From IMG/VR virus record IMGVR_UViG_3300009553_000423, positions 1-22,902 of that record: a stretch of 22,902 bases of DNA. One strand, given 5' to 3'. The notes under the pieces are model-generated. The model ran no database searches and was not told the origin of the DNA. It was given only the letters and a program-made list of their open reading frames with translations. Made by a program: the position numbers and the translations under genes. The DNA is from a virus. This document shows positions 6,872 through 13,045 of the stretch, in pieces. Within the stretch, counting starts at the first letter, position 1. Each line of letters starts with the position of its first letter.

Positions 6872-7504
6872 ATGGAAAAACAAAAGCGAGTTGCCATTTA
6901 TGCCCGAGTTTCCACGGCTGACCAAACATCCGATAACCAGCTGCTCGATCTGCGGAAATACTGCGCGTCTCGTGGATGGACGGTTGTCGATGAATTTGTT
7001 GACAATGCCATATCGGGCTCGAAGAAGGACCGCCCGCGTCTTCGTTCACTTATGGAGTTTGCTTGGCCGGGAGTCGTGGACTGCGTGCTGGTTTGGCGGT
7101 TCGACCGATTCGCCCGCAGCCTGTCACATCTGGTGCAGGCGCTCGATACGTTCAGGGAGCGCGGTGTTGATTTTGCCTCCCACCAAGAACGAATTGATAC
7201 GTCCACCTCACAGGGCAAGCTCATGTTTGGGATCTTCGCTTCCTTTTCCGAATTCGAGCGCAACCTCATTCAAGAAAGAATTTACGCCGGACTGGCCCGC
7301 GCTCGCTCCCAAGGTAAGCGATTCGGAGCGCCGCCCCTTCCTGACATTAAGCGCCAGGAGATTCTTGCGCTCCGCGGAACCGCCTCCATCCGATCCATCG
7401 CAGCTCGAGTTGGCGTTAGCAAATCGTTAGTCCAAAAAGTGCTGTCCACGAAAGGGGGTCCAATTGTGGCTTCTACCATCGACGGAACCCCTGTGGCTTT
7501 CTGA
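6872..7504 (+). CDS. Serine recombinase, resolvase/invertase type
   Basis: 210 residues from ATG 6872, which has GAGGG 5 nt upstream; an ATG at 6848 has no ribosome binding site. The catalytic serine is S14 in YARVSTADQ. The arginine-rich active-site helix is WRFDRFARS (about 75-83), and the E-helix segment GKLMFGIFASFSEFERNLIQER follows. The C-terminus has a short Hin/resolvase-like helix-turn-helix (ASIRSIAARVGVSKSLVQKV). At this size it is a small resolvase or DNA invertase, not a large phage integrase. Typical roles are dimer resolution, inversion of a switch segment or transposition of a small element. No paired crossover sites were found. It is on the opposite strand to the structural genes and follows the RNA gene. 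Confidence 0.92.
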   Translation: MEKQKRVAIYARVSTADQTSDNQLLDLRKYCASRGWTVVDEFVDNAISGSKKDRPRLRSLMEFAWPGVVDCVLVWRFDRFARSLSHLVQALDTFRERGVDFASHQERIDTSTSQGKLMFGIFASFSEFERNLIQERIYAGLARARSQGKRFGAPPLPDIKRQEILALRGTASIRSIAARVGVSKSLVQKVLSTKGGPIVASTIDGTPVAF

Positions 7505-7562
7505 GTGGACATGATTCAGGTGATTTATGGACAGCCCTAAACGTTCTTATAAAGGAGAGCGC

Positions 7563-7778
7563 GTGGCGCACGACCCCATTTTCGAGGTCGTCATCGATTC
7601 GGAGGGCGTCCCTATGTTCAAATTCCTGCGGCCGTTCCTTCTGAACGACATGCTCAAATACAACGAGGACTTCAAGGCCATCGAGCGCATTGCACAGCCT
7701 GGGCAGCGATACGTTTTTTATCCGACCTACTTTGACGTTGTTGAACCCCCGGTAAAGGAAGGTGCGCGCCATGACTGA
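7563..7778 (+). CDS. Small protein of unknown function
   Basis: 71 residues from GTG 7563, which has an excellent AAAGGAG about 6 nt upstream; an ATG at 7527 in the same frame has a weaker site. It starts VAHDPIFEVVIDSEGVP. Predicted mixed alpha/beta, no cysteines, ending EPPVKEGARHD. It begins 58 nt after the recombinase stop, and its TGA overlaps the next gene start (ATGACTGA). Not recognised. Confidence 0.65.
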   Translation: MAHDPIFEVVIDSEGVPMFKFLRPFLLNDMLKYNEDFKAIERIAQPGQRYVFYPTYFDVVEPPVKEGARHD

Positions 7779-7932
7779 AAACCAAAAGAAGAAGATCGTT
7801 GAAATCACCAAGCGCTGGGCCGAAGGCGGCGCTGGGCGTTCGCTGCCACAGGCCATTGAGGACATGGGATTTTTGACCGGAGTGATCTTCGATTTAGAGG
7901 AGCAGCTGCGTGCCAAGAACCTACGATCTTAA
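7771..7932 (+). CDS. Small helical protein
   Basis: 53 residues starting MTENQKKKIVEITKRWAEGG and ending QLRAKNLRS. It is mainly helical and charged, with the pattern SLPQAIEDMGFLTGVIFDLEEQL. The ATG overlaps the previous stop by 8 nt and the gene overlaps the DUF3850-like start by 23 nt, so the three are translated as one coupled unit. Function unknown. Confidence 0.6.
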   Translation: MTENQKKKIVEITKRWAEGGAGRSLPQAIEDMGFLTGVIFDLEEQLRAKNLRS

Positions 7933-8167
7933 AATCTGGCCCAAGCATTTCGAGGACGTGCGCGCCGGCACCAAGAAATACGAGGTGCGCCGCAACGACA
8001 GGGTCTTCCTGGTTGGCGATGAGATCACGCTGCGCGAGTGGGATCCGCTCCCGGCGACTTATACGGGGCGGGTGTGCTTGGTGCGCATCATCCATGTGAC
8101 CGATTCAACCTCTTGGGAGTTCATCCCGGTGTGGATTACGATTTTTGGCATTGAGGTTTTGACATGA
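7910..8167 (+). CDS. DUF3850/ASCH-like RNA-binding domain protein
   Basis: 85 residues from GTG 7910, with GAGGAG about 7 nt upstream. The sequence follows the DUF3850 pattern: YDLKIWPKHFEDVRAGTKKYEVRRNDRVFLVGDEITLREWDP, then YTGRVCLVRI and a closing strand. This family has a PUA/ASCH-like fold and is common in phages as a single-domain protein, thought to bind RNA or modified nucleotides. The KxYEVRxNDR and GDxxxLREWD motifs are clear. Here it belongs to the short rightward operon after the serine recombinase. Exact role unknown. Confidence 0.85.
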   Translation: MPRTYDLKIWPKHFEDVRAGTKKYEVRRNDRVFLVGDEITLREWDPLPATYTGRVCLVRIIHVTDSTSWEFIPVWITIFGIEVLT

Positions 8168-8406
8168 TGCTGATGATCGAAGTCAAAGAGGACCTTTTCA
8201 GCGGGCTGGTTCGCGGGGAGATCGTTACCATACCGCTCGGGGACGGGAATACTGTAGGGCTCGCCCTACACGACATCTCATGGGAGCGCATGTACTACCT
8301 CATCGAGCGCGCCATCCGCGACCACGAGCACGACCAGGATTCAGCGGCGGCCGCTGGCGATCAACAGCAGCAGCAGAATTATAAAGACGAACGCTCCGCA
8401 GGCTAA
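8164..8406 (+). CDS. Small protein with low-complexity tail
   Basis: 80 residues starting MMLMIEVKEDLFSGLVRGE. The first 55 residues look folded (beta strands then the helix SWERMYYLIERAIRDHEHD). The tail is low complexity (SAAAAGDQQQQQ) because it is antisense to the Leu-rich membrane segment of the convergent mini-gene at 8341-8445. The ATG overlaps the DUF3850-like stop by ATGA. It ends the rightward operon. Not recognised. Confidence 0.65.
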   Translation: MMLMIEVKEDLFSGLVRGEIVTIPLGDGNTVGLALHDISWERMYYLIERAIRDHEHDQDSAAAAGDQQQQQNYKDERSAG

Positions 8407-8445
8407 CTCTTCAGGGGTAAGGTCGGACGGCGTGCTGATCAACAT
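8341..8445 (-). CDS. 34-residue single-pass membrane peptide
   Basis: Starts MLISTPSDLTPEELACG, then a very hydrophobic segment AFVFIILLLLLIA and a positive tail SGRR. GGAGAA lies 3-8 nt before the ATG. The ATG overlaps the end of the upstream gene by 7 nt, implying coupling. The gene runs tail-to-tail into the rightward operon: 66 nt overlap the last gene there. Membrane orientation by the positive-inside rule puts the C-terminus in the cytoplasm. Possible roles include holin-like or membrane accessory, unproven. Confidence 0.55.
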   Translation of the reverse strand: MLISTPSDLTPEELACGAFVFIILLLLLIASGRR

Positions 8446-8690
8446 GAGTTCTCCATGGAAACACGCTCTTTAAAATAAGCAAGCTGATTATTACGGATGG
8501 GGTCGGCAGTGGATACACGGCGCAGGGGCTCACTTTTAAAAAGGTTGAACAGCTCCCGGAGGATTGTCCGCTGGACCGCTATGGTTTCAAAAAGTCTGAC
8601 GAGTTCTTCGTCGTGGTAACAGCCATTAAAAACGTTCTTCTGGATATCTTCGATTTGCGCTGGCGTCAAGGCCCGGCCGTCATACGGCAT
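8439..8690 (-). CDS. Small phage protein, helical
   Basis: 83 residues from ATG 8690 (MPYDGRALTPAQIEDIQKNV), preceded by a GGGGGGA about 8 nt upstream. The frame stays open upstream but the extra residues only reread the previous gene. Helical segments EELVRLFETIAVQRTILRELFNLF and KERVSMENSC. Starts 5 nt after the preceding gene ends. Function unknown. Confidence 0.6.
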   Translation of the reverse strand: MPYDGRALTPAQIEDIQKNVFNGCYHDEELVRLFETIAVQRTILRELFNLFKSEPLRRVSTADPIRNNQLAYFKERVSMENSC

Positions 8691-8694
8691 TCGG

Positions 8695-8925
8695 TTAATC
8701 CCCCCTTCGGCGCTCGTCCGTATAGGTCCTCTCAAATGCCTCGTGGTCGAGGTTGTGGCGGATGCGTCCCGGCATCTCCACAAGCCATTGACCTTTAAAG
8801 CCCTTCACCCATCCGCGCGGTGTCTCGTACAAAAAATCATCATGCTCGATGCGGATGGCCTTTACGTTTTCGCTTTTGCTTCTGAAGATCAGCCACTCGA
8901 CCTTCTCCCCCATTTTGATGATCAT
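8695..8925 (-). CDS. PGDYG-like small protein
   Basis: 76 residues starting MIIKMGEKVEWLIFRSKSE. The second half, FLYETPRGWVKGFKGQWLVEMPGRIRHNLDHEAFERTY, resembles the short PGDYG-type domain (a strand-rich segment with a conserved G-W-V and terminal FExxY), often found in phage and accessory genes with unknown function. The ATG overlaps the upstream stop as ATGA. Assignment is tentative. Confidence 0.6.
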   Translation of the reverse strand: MIIKMGEKVEWLIFRSKSENVKAIRIEHDDFLYETPRGWVKGFKGQWLVEMPGRIRHNLDHEAFERTYTDERRRGD

Positions 8926-9158
8926 TTAATGGTTCGGGAAACCGCGCAGGTCAAGATGAACGTCACAACGGTCACAATCAGGAAAATAAGAATTTTTTCT
9001 GCTACTGAAAATGGACCGCGCACACATTCATGGTAAGCGACTGCGGGGTATTCGACTAACGATTTTTCCCTACATTTAGGACATATCGCGCCAGCGCCGT
9101 GCGGCGCTTTCGATTTGCCCGGCCAGTGATCGGAGCGATTGGGCCTGGTTATAAACAT
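8922..9158 (-). CDS. Zinc-ribbon protein with C-terminal membrane span
   Basis: 78 residues if started at ATG 9158; a TTG at 9179 is possible. A half zinc ribbon ICPKCREKS is followed by AYHECVRG and then a long hydrophobic segment KILIFLIVTVVTFILTCAV, ending SRTIK. The start overlaps the preceding gene by about 80 nt, which is unusual here, so the true start may be a non-standard codon nearer the cysteines. Its TGA overlaps the next start as ATGA, supporting expression of this frame. Confidence 0.5.
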   Translation of the reverse strand: MFITRPNRSDHWPGKSKAPHGAGAICPKCREKSLVEYPAVAYHECVRGPFSVAEKILIFLIVTVVTFILTCAVSRTIK

Positions 9159-9267
9159 CGAGCGGGTATCCCGAGGCAATGAGGCCGGAGCAGCGGTCGC
9201 GCAGGTTCGCCAGGTGGGTGTACATCTCGCGCTTCAATAATTCGGTCTTGGGTTCTTCGTCTTTCAT
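9076..9267 (-). CDS. Small helical protein
   Basis: 63 residues starting MKDEEPKTELLKREMYTHL. Mostly helical (LANLRDRCSGLIASGYPLDVYNQAQSLRSLAGQIESAARRW), with no zinc-binding pattern. It lies just downstream of the RusA-like gene. Not recognised; it may be a small accessory of the recombination genes. Confidence 0.6.
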   Translation of the reverse strand: MKDEEPKTELLKREMYTHLANLRDRCSGLIASGYPLDVYNQAQSLRSLAGQIESAARRWRDMS

Positions 9268-9313
9268 AGGCCGCCGGCTATCCGCGCGCGATTCACGATG
9301 TCCATCGCATCCG

Positions 9314-9709
9314 CTAAATCGGCGTAGTCTTTATAGATTCGCAATCCGAGATCGTCACTTCCACCCGCGGGTTCGCCTTGTCCACTTGGTAGGAGTCGGT
9401 CAGCTCCACAACCCATTTCTGGGAATCGTTTTTTATCCGGTCCATTTTCACCAAGGTGTCCAGCAGCACCTTCGACCCCGCCCGGATGTTGTCTAAGTCC
9501 CTCCGGCGATCCTGCTCCACCCAATGGATGTGGATCCGCACCGGGCCTTTGAATTTCGGAACGCGGCTGTAGAGGATCCACTGCGCGATGTGCCGCTTGA
9601 TCGATTTCCGCTTCCTGGCTGCGTAGAATCGATAGTATGGATTGCGCTGGTCCCTCTCCGTAGTGTTCAGGCTCTCCAGCCGGCCCGCCATGCTGAACGT
9701 GAACGTCAT
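9314..9709 (-). CDS. RusA-like Holliday junction resolvase
   Basis: 131 residues. The centre carries the RusA signature: VRIHIHWVEQDRRRDLDN with the acidic pair of DLDN at about residues 71-73, a Lys at about 80 and LVKMDRIKNDSQKW giving the third acid, followed by a beta strand VEVTI. RusA enzymes are small homodimeric nucleases that resolve four-way junctions and are common late in phage replication modules. The N-terminus is longer and more basic than E. coli RusA (KRKSIKRH). It starts next to the stop of the preceding coiled-coil gene. Another open frame across the same bases is a shadow. Confidence 0.85.
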   Translation of the reverse strand: MTFTFSMAGRLESLNTTERDQRNPYYRFYAARKRKSIKRHIAQWILYSRVPKFKGPVRIHIHWVEQDRRRDLDNIRAGSKVLLDTLVKMDRIKNDSQKWVVELTDSYQVDKANPRVEVTISDCESIKTTPI

Positions 9710-9850
9710 TCATTTCTCTTCTTTAGCTTGGACGATTTTCTCGCGCATGTACTTTTCAAACTCCTCGGCCCTGGCTTCCAGCTGCTTGCAAGACAGGCGA
9801 AAGGCCTCGAGGCTTTCCAGCATTTTGATGATCTGCCGTGGGGGTTCCAG
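9710..9850 (-). CDS. Short coiled-coil protein (CTG start likely)
   Basis: The coding frame gives a heptad-like helix: IIKMLESLEAFRLSCKQLEARAEEFEKYMREKIVQAKEEK. No ATG fits well; the first is at 9823. A CTG at 9850 lies one base after the upstream TAA and exactly 7 nt after GGAGG, so a rare CTG start is the tidiest reading (46 residues). A second frame opens with ATG at 9863 but encodes an implausible protein. Confidence 0.5.
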   Translation of the reverse strand: MEPPRQIIKMLESLEAFRLSCKQLEARAEEFEKYMREKIVQAKEEK

Positions 9851-9851
9851 G

Positions 9852-10223
9852 TTATTTCCTCCATTTAGGGATGCGGCTGTTGAGATACGCCGTGCGATCC
9901 GCATTCAGTAATTTGATGCCCAGGTCTGTAATGGTGCCGTCGGGCCAAATGAGATAGGCCGCCCGCAGGCGTTCAAAGATGGTCTTCGCGCGCGTCTCGG
10001 GGATGGTGGAGAGTTTGCTGAGTTCCGCCATATTGACGGAGGCGTTCGCCCACAAGGTGGCAAGCACGGCCACCGGGTCCGCGGTATCGCGCACGTTGAA
10101 ATTTTTTACGCTGACGGGCACCACGCGCCAGGCCGAGAGGACCTTCTTCGCCTCTTCGTCCTCCAGCACCAGGTTGACCGACTCGTCTTTAGTCAGTTTT
10201 GTTTTGACGTACTCCAGAGCCAT
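9852..10223 (-). CDS. Winged-helix-like small protein
   Basis: 123 residues from ATG 10223, which shares a base with the preceding TGA (TGATG). A GTG at 10238 in frame is an alternative start. The first half is strand-rich with FNVRDTADPVAVLATLWANA. Residues about 65-110 (VNMAELSKLSTIPETRAKTIFERLRAAYLIWPDGTITDLGIKLL) read as a winged helix, with a wing and the common closing TDLG. It may bind DNA and regulate the accessory operon. Not recognised as a named family. Confidence 0.65.
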   Translation of the reverse strand: MALEYVKTKLTKDESVNLVLEDEEAKKVLSAWRVVPVSVKNFNVRDTADPVAVLATLWANASVNMAELSKLSTIPETRAKTIFERLRAAYLIWPDGTITDLGIKLLNADRTAYLNSRIPKWRK

Positions 10224-10417
10224 CACGTCTCTGTCCACTCAAGCTCAATGAGGATGGGTTTGCCTTTACCGAGGGTGGTTTGAATGAATCGCTGGCCGCA
10301 TTGGCAGGCGCACAAAATGCCTTTGCACCAGACGGGCCAGGCGCCGGGAGGTAAATTGTCTTTACGATAGCCGGCCTCAACGTTCAGCGCGGTCTGGATT
10401 GGCTGGTGTACATGCAT
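10223..10417 (-). CDS. Small protein with cysteine pair
   Basis: 64 residues from ATG 10417 (MHVHQPIQTALNVEAGYRK). Contains WCKGILCACQCGQRF, four cysteines in a CX5-CXC-like cluster, then a short strand and the ending LIELEWTET. Probably binds zinc. An upstream extension in the same frame overlaps the ribbon-helix-helix-like gene and is not believed. Function unknown. Confidence 0.55.
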   Translation of the reverse strand: MHVHQPIQTALNVEAGYRKDNLPPGAWPVWCKGILCACQCGQRFIQTTLGKGKPILIELEWTET

Positions 10418-10452
10418 CCCGTAAATAAGTCCCCGCCCCCAGATCCCTTTCG

Positions 10453-10644
10453 TTATACGGCGGCGGACTCCTGCGGCACGGCATCTACAATGGGGATGTC
10501 TAAAATTTTTCTCCGCGCGTACTCGGCGCCGGATAGGCGCGCGCGCTTGGCCCGCTGGCTGCACTGCAAAAACTCGGTGCGGTTGACCCTCACCGTAATC
10601 CGCAGCGGGCGTTTCAGAAATTGTGTTTTCTTCTTTTTTGTCAT
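10453..10644 (-). CDS. Ribbon-helix-helix/MobC-like small protein
   Basis: 63 residues from ATG 10644, with GGAGGG 6 nt upstream. A Lys-rich N-terminus is followed by LRITVRVNRTEFLQCSQRAKRARLSGAEYARRKILD: a beta strand and two helices in the order of ribbon-helix-helix proteins such as MobC or CopG-type antitoxins. No relaxase or toxin gene is adjacent. It is the first gene after a copy of the dyad operator (10691-10707), so it may regulate its operon. An in-frame ATG at 10710 has no ribosome binding site. Confidence 0.65.
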   Translation of the reverse strand: MTKKKKTQFLKRPLRITVRVNRTEFLQCSQRAKRARLSGAEYARRKILDIPIVDAVPQESAAV

Positions 10645-10690
10645 CGTGTCCCTCCGTCCTTTATTCACGCTGATTATTCTCCCATGGGGT

Positions 10691-10707
10691 GGCGTCATTG
10701 TGCCACT
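10691..10707. promoter_or_regulatory. 17-bp dyad operator, copy 2 (degenerate)
   Basis: GGCGTCATTGTGCCACT, matching the CAT-N-ATG core with one change (GTG). It lies about 47 nt before the start of the ribbon-helix-helix-like gene. Confidence 0.4.
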
Positions 10708-10723
10708 CATTTTTCCCTACAAT

Positions 10724-10960
10724 TCATCGGTGCTCTTCCAAGATGCCCAGGTGCGTCTGCGGTTCTTGGTCACGATGCACCCAACAATACGCAGCGCACC
10801 AGGTAAAAAAGAGATTGATAACGACAGCCCAGATCAGCAGGCTCCGCATCCTATTGGCAGACTCCACCTCCGCAATCAGCGATTCGATCATTTCCTTGAT
10901 CTGCACCTCGTTTAAGGTGCGCCATTTATCACGGAGTGTTTTGACTTGTTCGGGGGTCAA
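10724..10960 (-). CDS. Small membrane-anchored coiled-coil protein
   Basis: 78 residues from a TTG at 10960 with GGAG 8 nt upstream, overlapping the preceding TGA as TTGA. The first half is helical (VQIKEMIESLIAEVESANRM). A membrane span follows at about 40-60 (LLIWAVVINLFFTWCAAYCWV), then a polar tail. The layout resembles phage Rz-like or other small envelope proteins, but there is no proof of a lysis role. Confidence 0.6.
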   Translation of the reverse strand: MTPEQVKTLRDKWRTLNEVQIKEMIESLIAEVESANRMRSLLIWAVVINLFFTWCAAYCWVHRDQEPQTHLGILEEHR

Positions 10961-11574
10961 TGCAGAATCTCCACGCGCGGCTCCTTCACTTCAAAATAGG
11001 AGGCCCAGCCAAAGAGGTCCCGGCAGAACCGCTTGGCGTCCTCGAATCCATGCTCGGGGTTTTCGCTGGAAATCTGGATGGCGTCCCGCAGGCGCTCTTT
11101 CAAGCGCACGAGCGCGGCCGTCACGATCAGGTCGTAAGGTTTAAAGTGGGTCATGCAGCTGCAGGCATAGCGACCGGGTTCCTCCGTGCGCTCCCAATCG
11201 CGCGCGATGTATCGGCGGTCCACCACAAACGGCTCGCCGGCGCAGCTGCCGCCACAGGAACGCGTCTCGAGATACGGCCCGCTGATATACGGCTCGGCTT
11301 TGGGATCGTAGGGCGGCTCGACCTCTTCGATGCCCTTGGCATTAATGCCCGCAAACGGTTTTCCTAAATCGCGGTAGCGGTGCCCACAGGTGGCGCTGCC
11401 ATTAAACGCGACCGTCTCCGGCCCGACCTGGGGCTTGCCTTTGCCCAGGGGTCCGGCTAAAAAAATACCCATCTCTTCCGCTTTGGCGATGATGGTCCGC
11501 ATATCGTCAACGAATTTTTCAAACGCAGAACGGTCCAGCTCTAGAGTTCTATTCCAATAATGTGCATAGGCCAT
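10957..11574 (-). CDS. Conserved phage protein with many cysteines
   Basis: 205 residues starting MAYAHYWNRTLELDRSAFEKFVDDMRTII. This N-terminus resembles a widespread uncharacterised phage protein in which FNG, C-x-H and a late CSCMTH...KPYDLIVTAALV block recur; those elements appear here (VAFNGSATCGHRY, YACSCMTHFKPYDLIV, GFEDAKRFCRDLFGW). Function unknown. It is the first gene of a leftward unit with a promoter and dyad at 11607-11640. A CGGGAG lies about 10 nt before the ATG. Confidence 0.7.
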   Translation of the reverse strand: MAYAHYWNRTLELDRSAFEKFVDDMRTIIAKAEEMGIFLAGPLGKGKPQVGPETVAFNGSATCGHRYRDLGKPFAGINAKGIEEVEPPYDPKAEPYISGPYLETRSCGGSCAGEPFVVDRRYIARDWERTEEPGRYACSCMTHFKPYDLIVTAALVRLKERLRDAIQISSENPEHGFEDAKRFCRDLFGWASYFEVKEPRVEILH

Positions 11575-11606
11575 GTGGTGGTGTCTCCCGTCATTCTAGC
11601 ATGGGT

Positions 11607-11640
11607 TGTGGCATTATGACACCATATACAGAGATGTAAA
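11607..11640 (-). promoter_or_regulatory. Promoter with embedded dyad operator, copy 3
   Basis: On the minus strand TTTACA (11640-11635), a 16-bp spacer and CATAAT (11618-11613) form a promoter with an extended TGT before the -10. The -10 is the core of the 17-bp dyad TGTGGCATTATGACACC (11607-11623). A protein bound there would block polymerase directly. Confidence 0.6.
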
Positions 11641-11656
11641 GGGAAGGCCTAATTTT

Positions 11657-11971
11657 CTATGGGCAGGATGCTGATAGGAGAGCGTTGGCGTCCAGCGTGC
11701 CGTTGAATTCGCCCGCGGCATTCGGTGTGCGGATCTCGTAAGGGTCGGCGCTCCTGCGCTGCGCGGGCGCCTTCAAAATAACGACGCCCTCCGCATTGGC
11801 CGCGCCTGAGATATTGCCCGGCTGAATCTGTACGGCCCCGCCCGGCGCGCAGGACGTGATTAAAAGAATTCCAGAACCCGACGGCGTTGACCCCACGGCC
11901 GCCGGCGGTGTTCTGGAATGAATCGGGGGCATGAGCATCAGGATCTGCAGCGCGATCTCGATTGCGGTCAT
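11657..11971 (-). CDS. Small protein with hydrophobic N-terminus
   Basis: 104 residues from ATG 11971, with GGGAG 6 nt upstream and an ATGA overlap with the zinc-ribbon gene. Residues 1-15 are hydrophobic (MTAIEIALQILMLMPP) without a clear signal peptidase site. The middle is Gly/Pro/Ala-rich with strands (GILLITSCAPGGAVQIQPGNISGAANAEGVVIL). Not recognised; a virion or surface protein is conceivable. Confidence 0.55.
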   Translation of the reverse strand: MTAIEIALQILMLMPPIHSRTPPAAVGSTPSGSGILLITSCAPGGAVQIQPGNISGAANAEGVVILKAPAQRRSADPYEIRTPNAAGEFNGTLDANALLSASCP

Positions 11972-12114
11972 TGAAACTCCCGATAGTGACAATTTTGGCA
12001 AACGAGAATAATATCCGAGTTCTCGTCATCGGGATAATAGAGCGCAGTTTTTAAACGCTCTTCGCCACACTTTGGGCAAACAATGGACGTGAAATCGCCG
12101 AGCGGAGTTTTCAT
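11968..12114 (-). CDS. 48-residue zinc ribbon
   Basis: Starts MKTPLGDFTSIVCPKCGEER; a second knuckle CQNCHYREF closes the protein. The CPKC and CQNC pairs are about 27 residues apart, a classical zinc ribbon. ATGA overlaps at both ends show that it belongs to the coupled mini-protein series. Likely a nucleic-acid or protein adaptor; no specific role is seen. Confidence 0.7.
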   Translation of the reverse strand: MKTPLGDFTSIVCPKCGEERLKTALYYPDDENSDIILVCQNCHYREFQ

Positions 12115-12335
12115 GTTGGGGTATCCAAGATCGGCTCTATGATGAGATCGGGATTCATGTCGGGGCGCTTGAGAAGATGTTGCCGCGCGCTCCTCGCGCT
12201 GTTTTCCAATTCGTAACGCCGAGCATCGTTAAGGTCCTGGGTCCAGCCTCCGGTCGCGCCATATTTCCAATAAAAGTTCATTCCATTTTCGCGCACCATC
12301 AGCACGTAATTAAAGGTCTGGCCGTTTACTTTCAT
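12111..12335 (-). CDS. Small protein of unknown function
   Basis: 74 residues from ATG 12335 (MKVNGQTFNYVLMVRENGMN); a TTG at 12347 is an alternative but lies almost on top of its AGGGG. Contains FYWKYGATGGWTQDLNDARRYELENSARSARQHLL, an aromatic strand plus helix, and ends EPILDTPT. The stop overlaps the zinc-ribbon start. Not recognised. Confidence 0.55.
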   Translation of the reverse strand: MKVNGQTFNYVLMVRENGMNFYWKYGATGGWTQDLNDARRYELENSARSARQHLLKRPDMNPDLIIEPILDTPT

Positions 12336-12353
12336 GGTCGTCTTCAAACCCCT

Positions 12354-12557
12354 TTAGCTGTCGTTATACAGCTGCTCGTATTCTGCGGCGTCGGCCCGCA
12401 GCATTTGATGGGCCTCTTCGATATCGTCCGTTTGAAATGGGCCCCATGCTTGCCGAACGAACGGCGACTCTGTCGCCTCCTGGATGTCCCGCCGATCAAA
12501 ATATCTTTTGAGATGCAGCGTTCCGTCTTTGTGCAGGTATCCCCACCATTTAATCAT
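12354..12557 (-). CDS. Small protein, WYL-less strand-helix fold
   Basis: 67 residues starting MIKWWGYLHKDGTLHLKRYF, with GGAGG 6 nt before the ATG. N-terminal strands (WGYLHKDGTLHLKRYFDRRDIQEA) are followed by a helix (DIEEAHQMLRADAAEYEQL). The pattern is reminiscent of small phage proteins that relate a sequence context to a KRYF/DRRDI turn, but no family can be named. Function unknown. Confidence 0.6.
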   Translation of the reverse strand: MIKWWGYLHKDGTLHLKRYFDRRDIQEATESPFVRQAWGPFQTDDIEEAHQMLRADAAEYEQLYNDS

Positions 12558-12590
12558 TCAATCCTCCAAACGTGAACTACTCGATGCCGG

Positions 12591-12833
12591 TTATTTGCCG
12601 CGGACCTTCTGGATCGCCTGCCGCGCGGCATCGCAGGTATTATGCGGGCATTCAATAAAGGTTCCGGGCTCGTCCTGGTGATAGGCCTGATGAATTGTCT
12701 GCGCCATCCACCGGATGGTCTCTAAAAATTCAGAGGCCGATGAATGCAGCGGACAGATCATGCTCATGTGGCCTTTCGATTCGGGGTCTTCGACGCGCGC
12801 GAAATAACACCCGCAGACATAGGTCGAGATCAT
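12591..12833 (-). CDS. Small cysteine-rich phage protein
   Basis: 80 residues from ATG 12833 (MISTYVCGCYFARVEDPES), overlapping the upstream stop as ATGA. Cysteines occur in VCGCYF, MICPLHSS and ECPHNTC, giving a likely zinc site. The middle helix is FLETIRWMAQTIHQAYHQ. An upstream extension in this frame rereads the previous gene and is rejected. Function unknown. Confidence 0.6.
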   Translation of the reverse strand: MISTYVCGCYFARVEDPESKGHMSMICPLHSSASEFLETIRWMAQTIHQAYHQDEPGTFIECPHNTCDAARQAIQKVRGK

Positions 12834-13045
12834 GACGCGTGCTCGAATTTCCAGCGGTTCACAAACCGATTCCAAAGCCCGGTCGCTACGGGGCGCGTCA
12901 GAGCGCCTTGCAGGAAACCGCAGGGCTGACAGCCGACCCAAAAGAGCTCGCGCGAGGCATAAGCAGCCCGCTCTTTCCATGCGTGCGGCACCCGTAAACA
13001 TTTGGGGCATTTGAGCGCTGTGGCGTTTTCAGTCATCGTCATCAT
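12830..13045 (-). CDS. Lar-like zinc-ribbon protein
   Basis: 71 residues. CPKCLRVPHAW, then WVGCQPCGFLQGA, then a late ATGLWNRFVNRW. The order CPxC...VxCxxCG...A..WNxR matches the Lar family, named for Rac-prophage Lar, which relieves type I restriction; most phage members are uncharacterised. The two-cysteine knuckles are about 25 residues apart. The ATG overlaps the upstream TGA. The resemblance is moderate and function may differ. Confidence 0.65.
   Translation of the reverse strand: MMTMTENATALKCPKCLRVPHAWKERAAYASRELFWVGCQPCGFLQGALTRPVATGLWNRFVNRWKFEHAS

Noticed and set aside
9264-9713. A 149-codon frame overlapping RusA that ends in an ATGA overlap with the next gene
   Set aside because: The product is implausible (Gly/Pro/His-rich) and the RusA motifs are in another frame. 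The last 26 codons look better and could be a tiny TTG-start gene, but support is weak.
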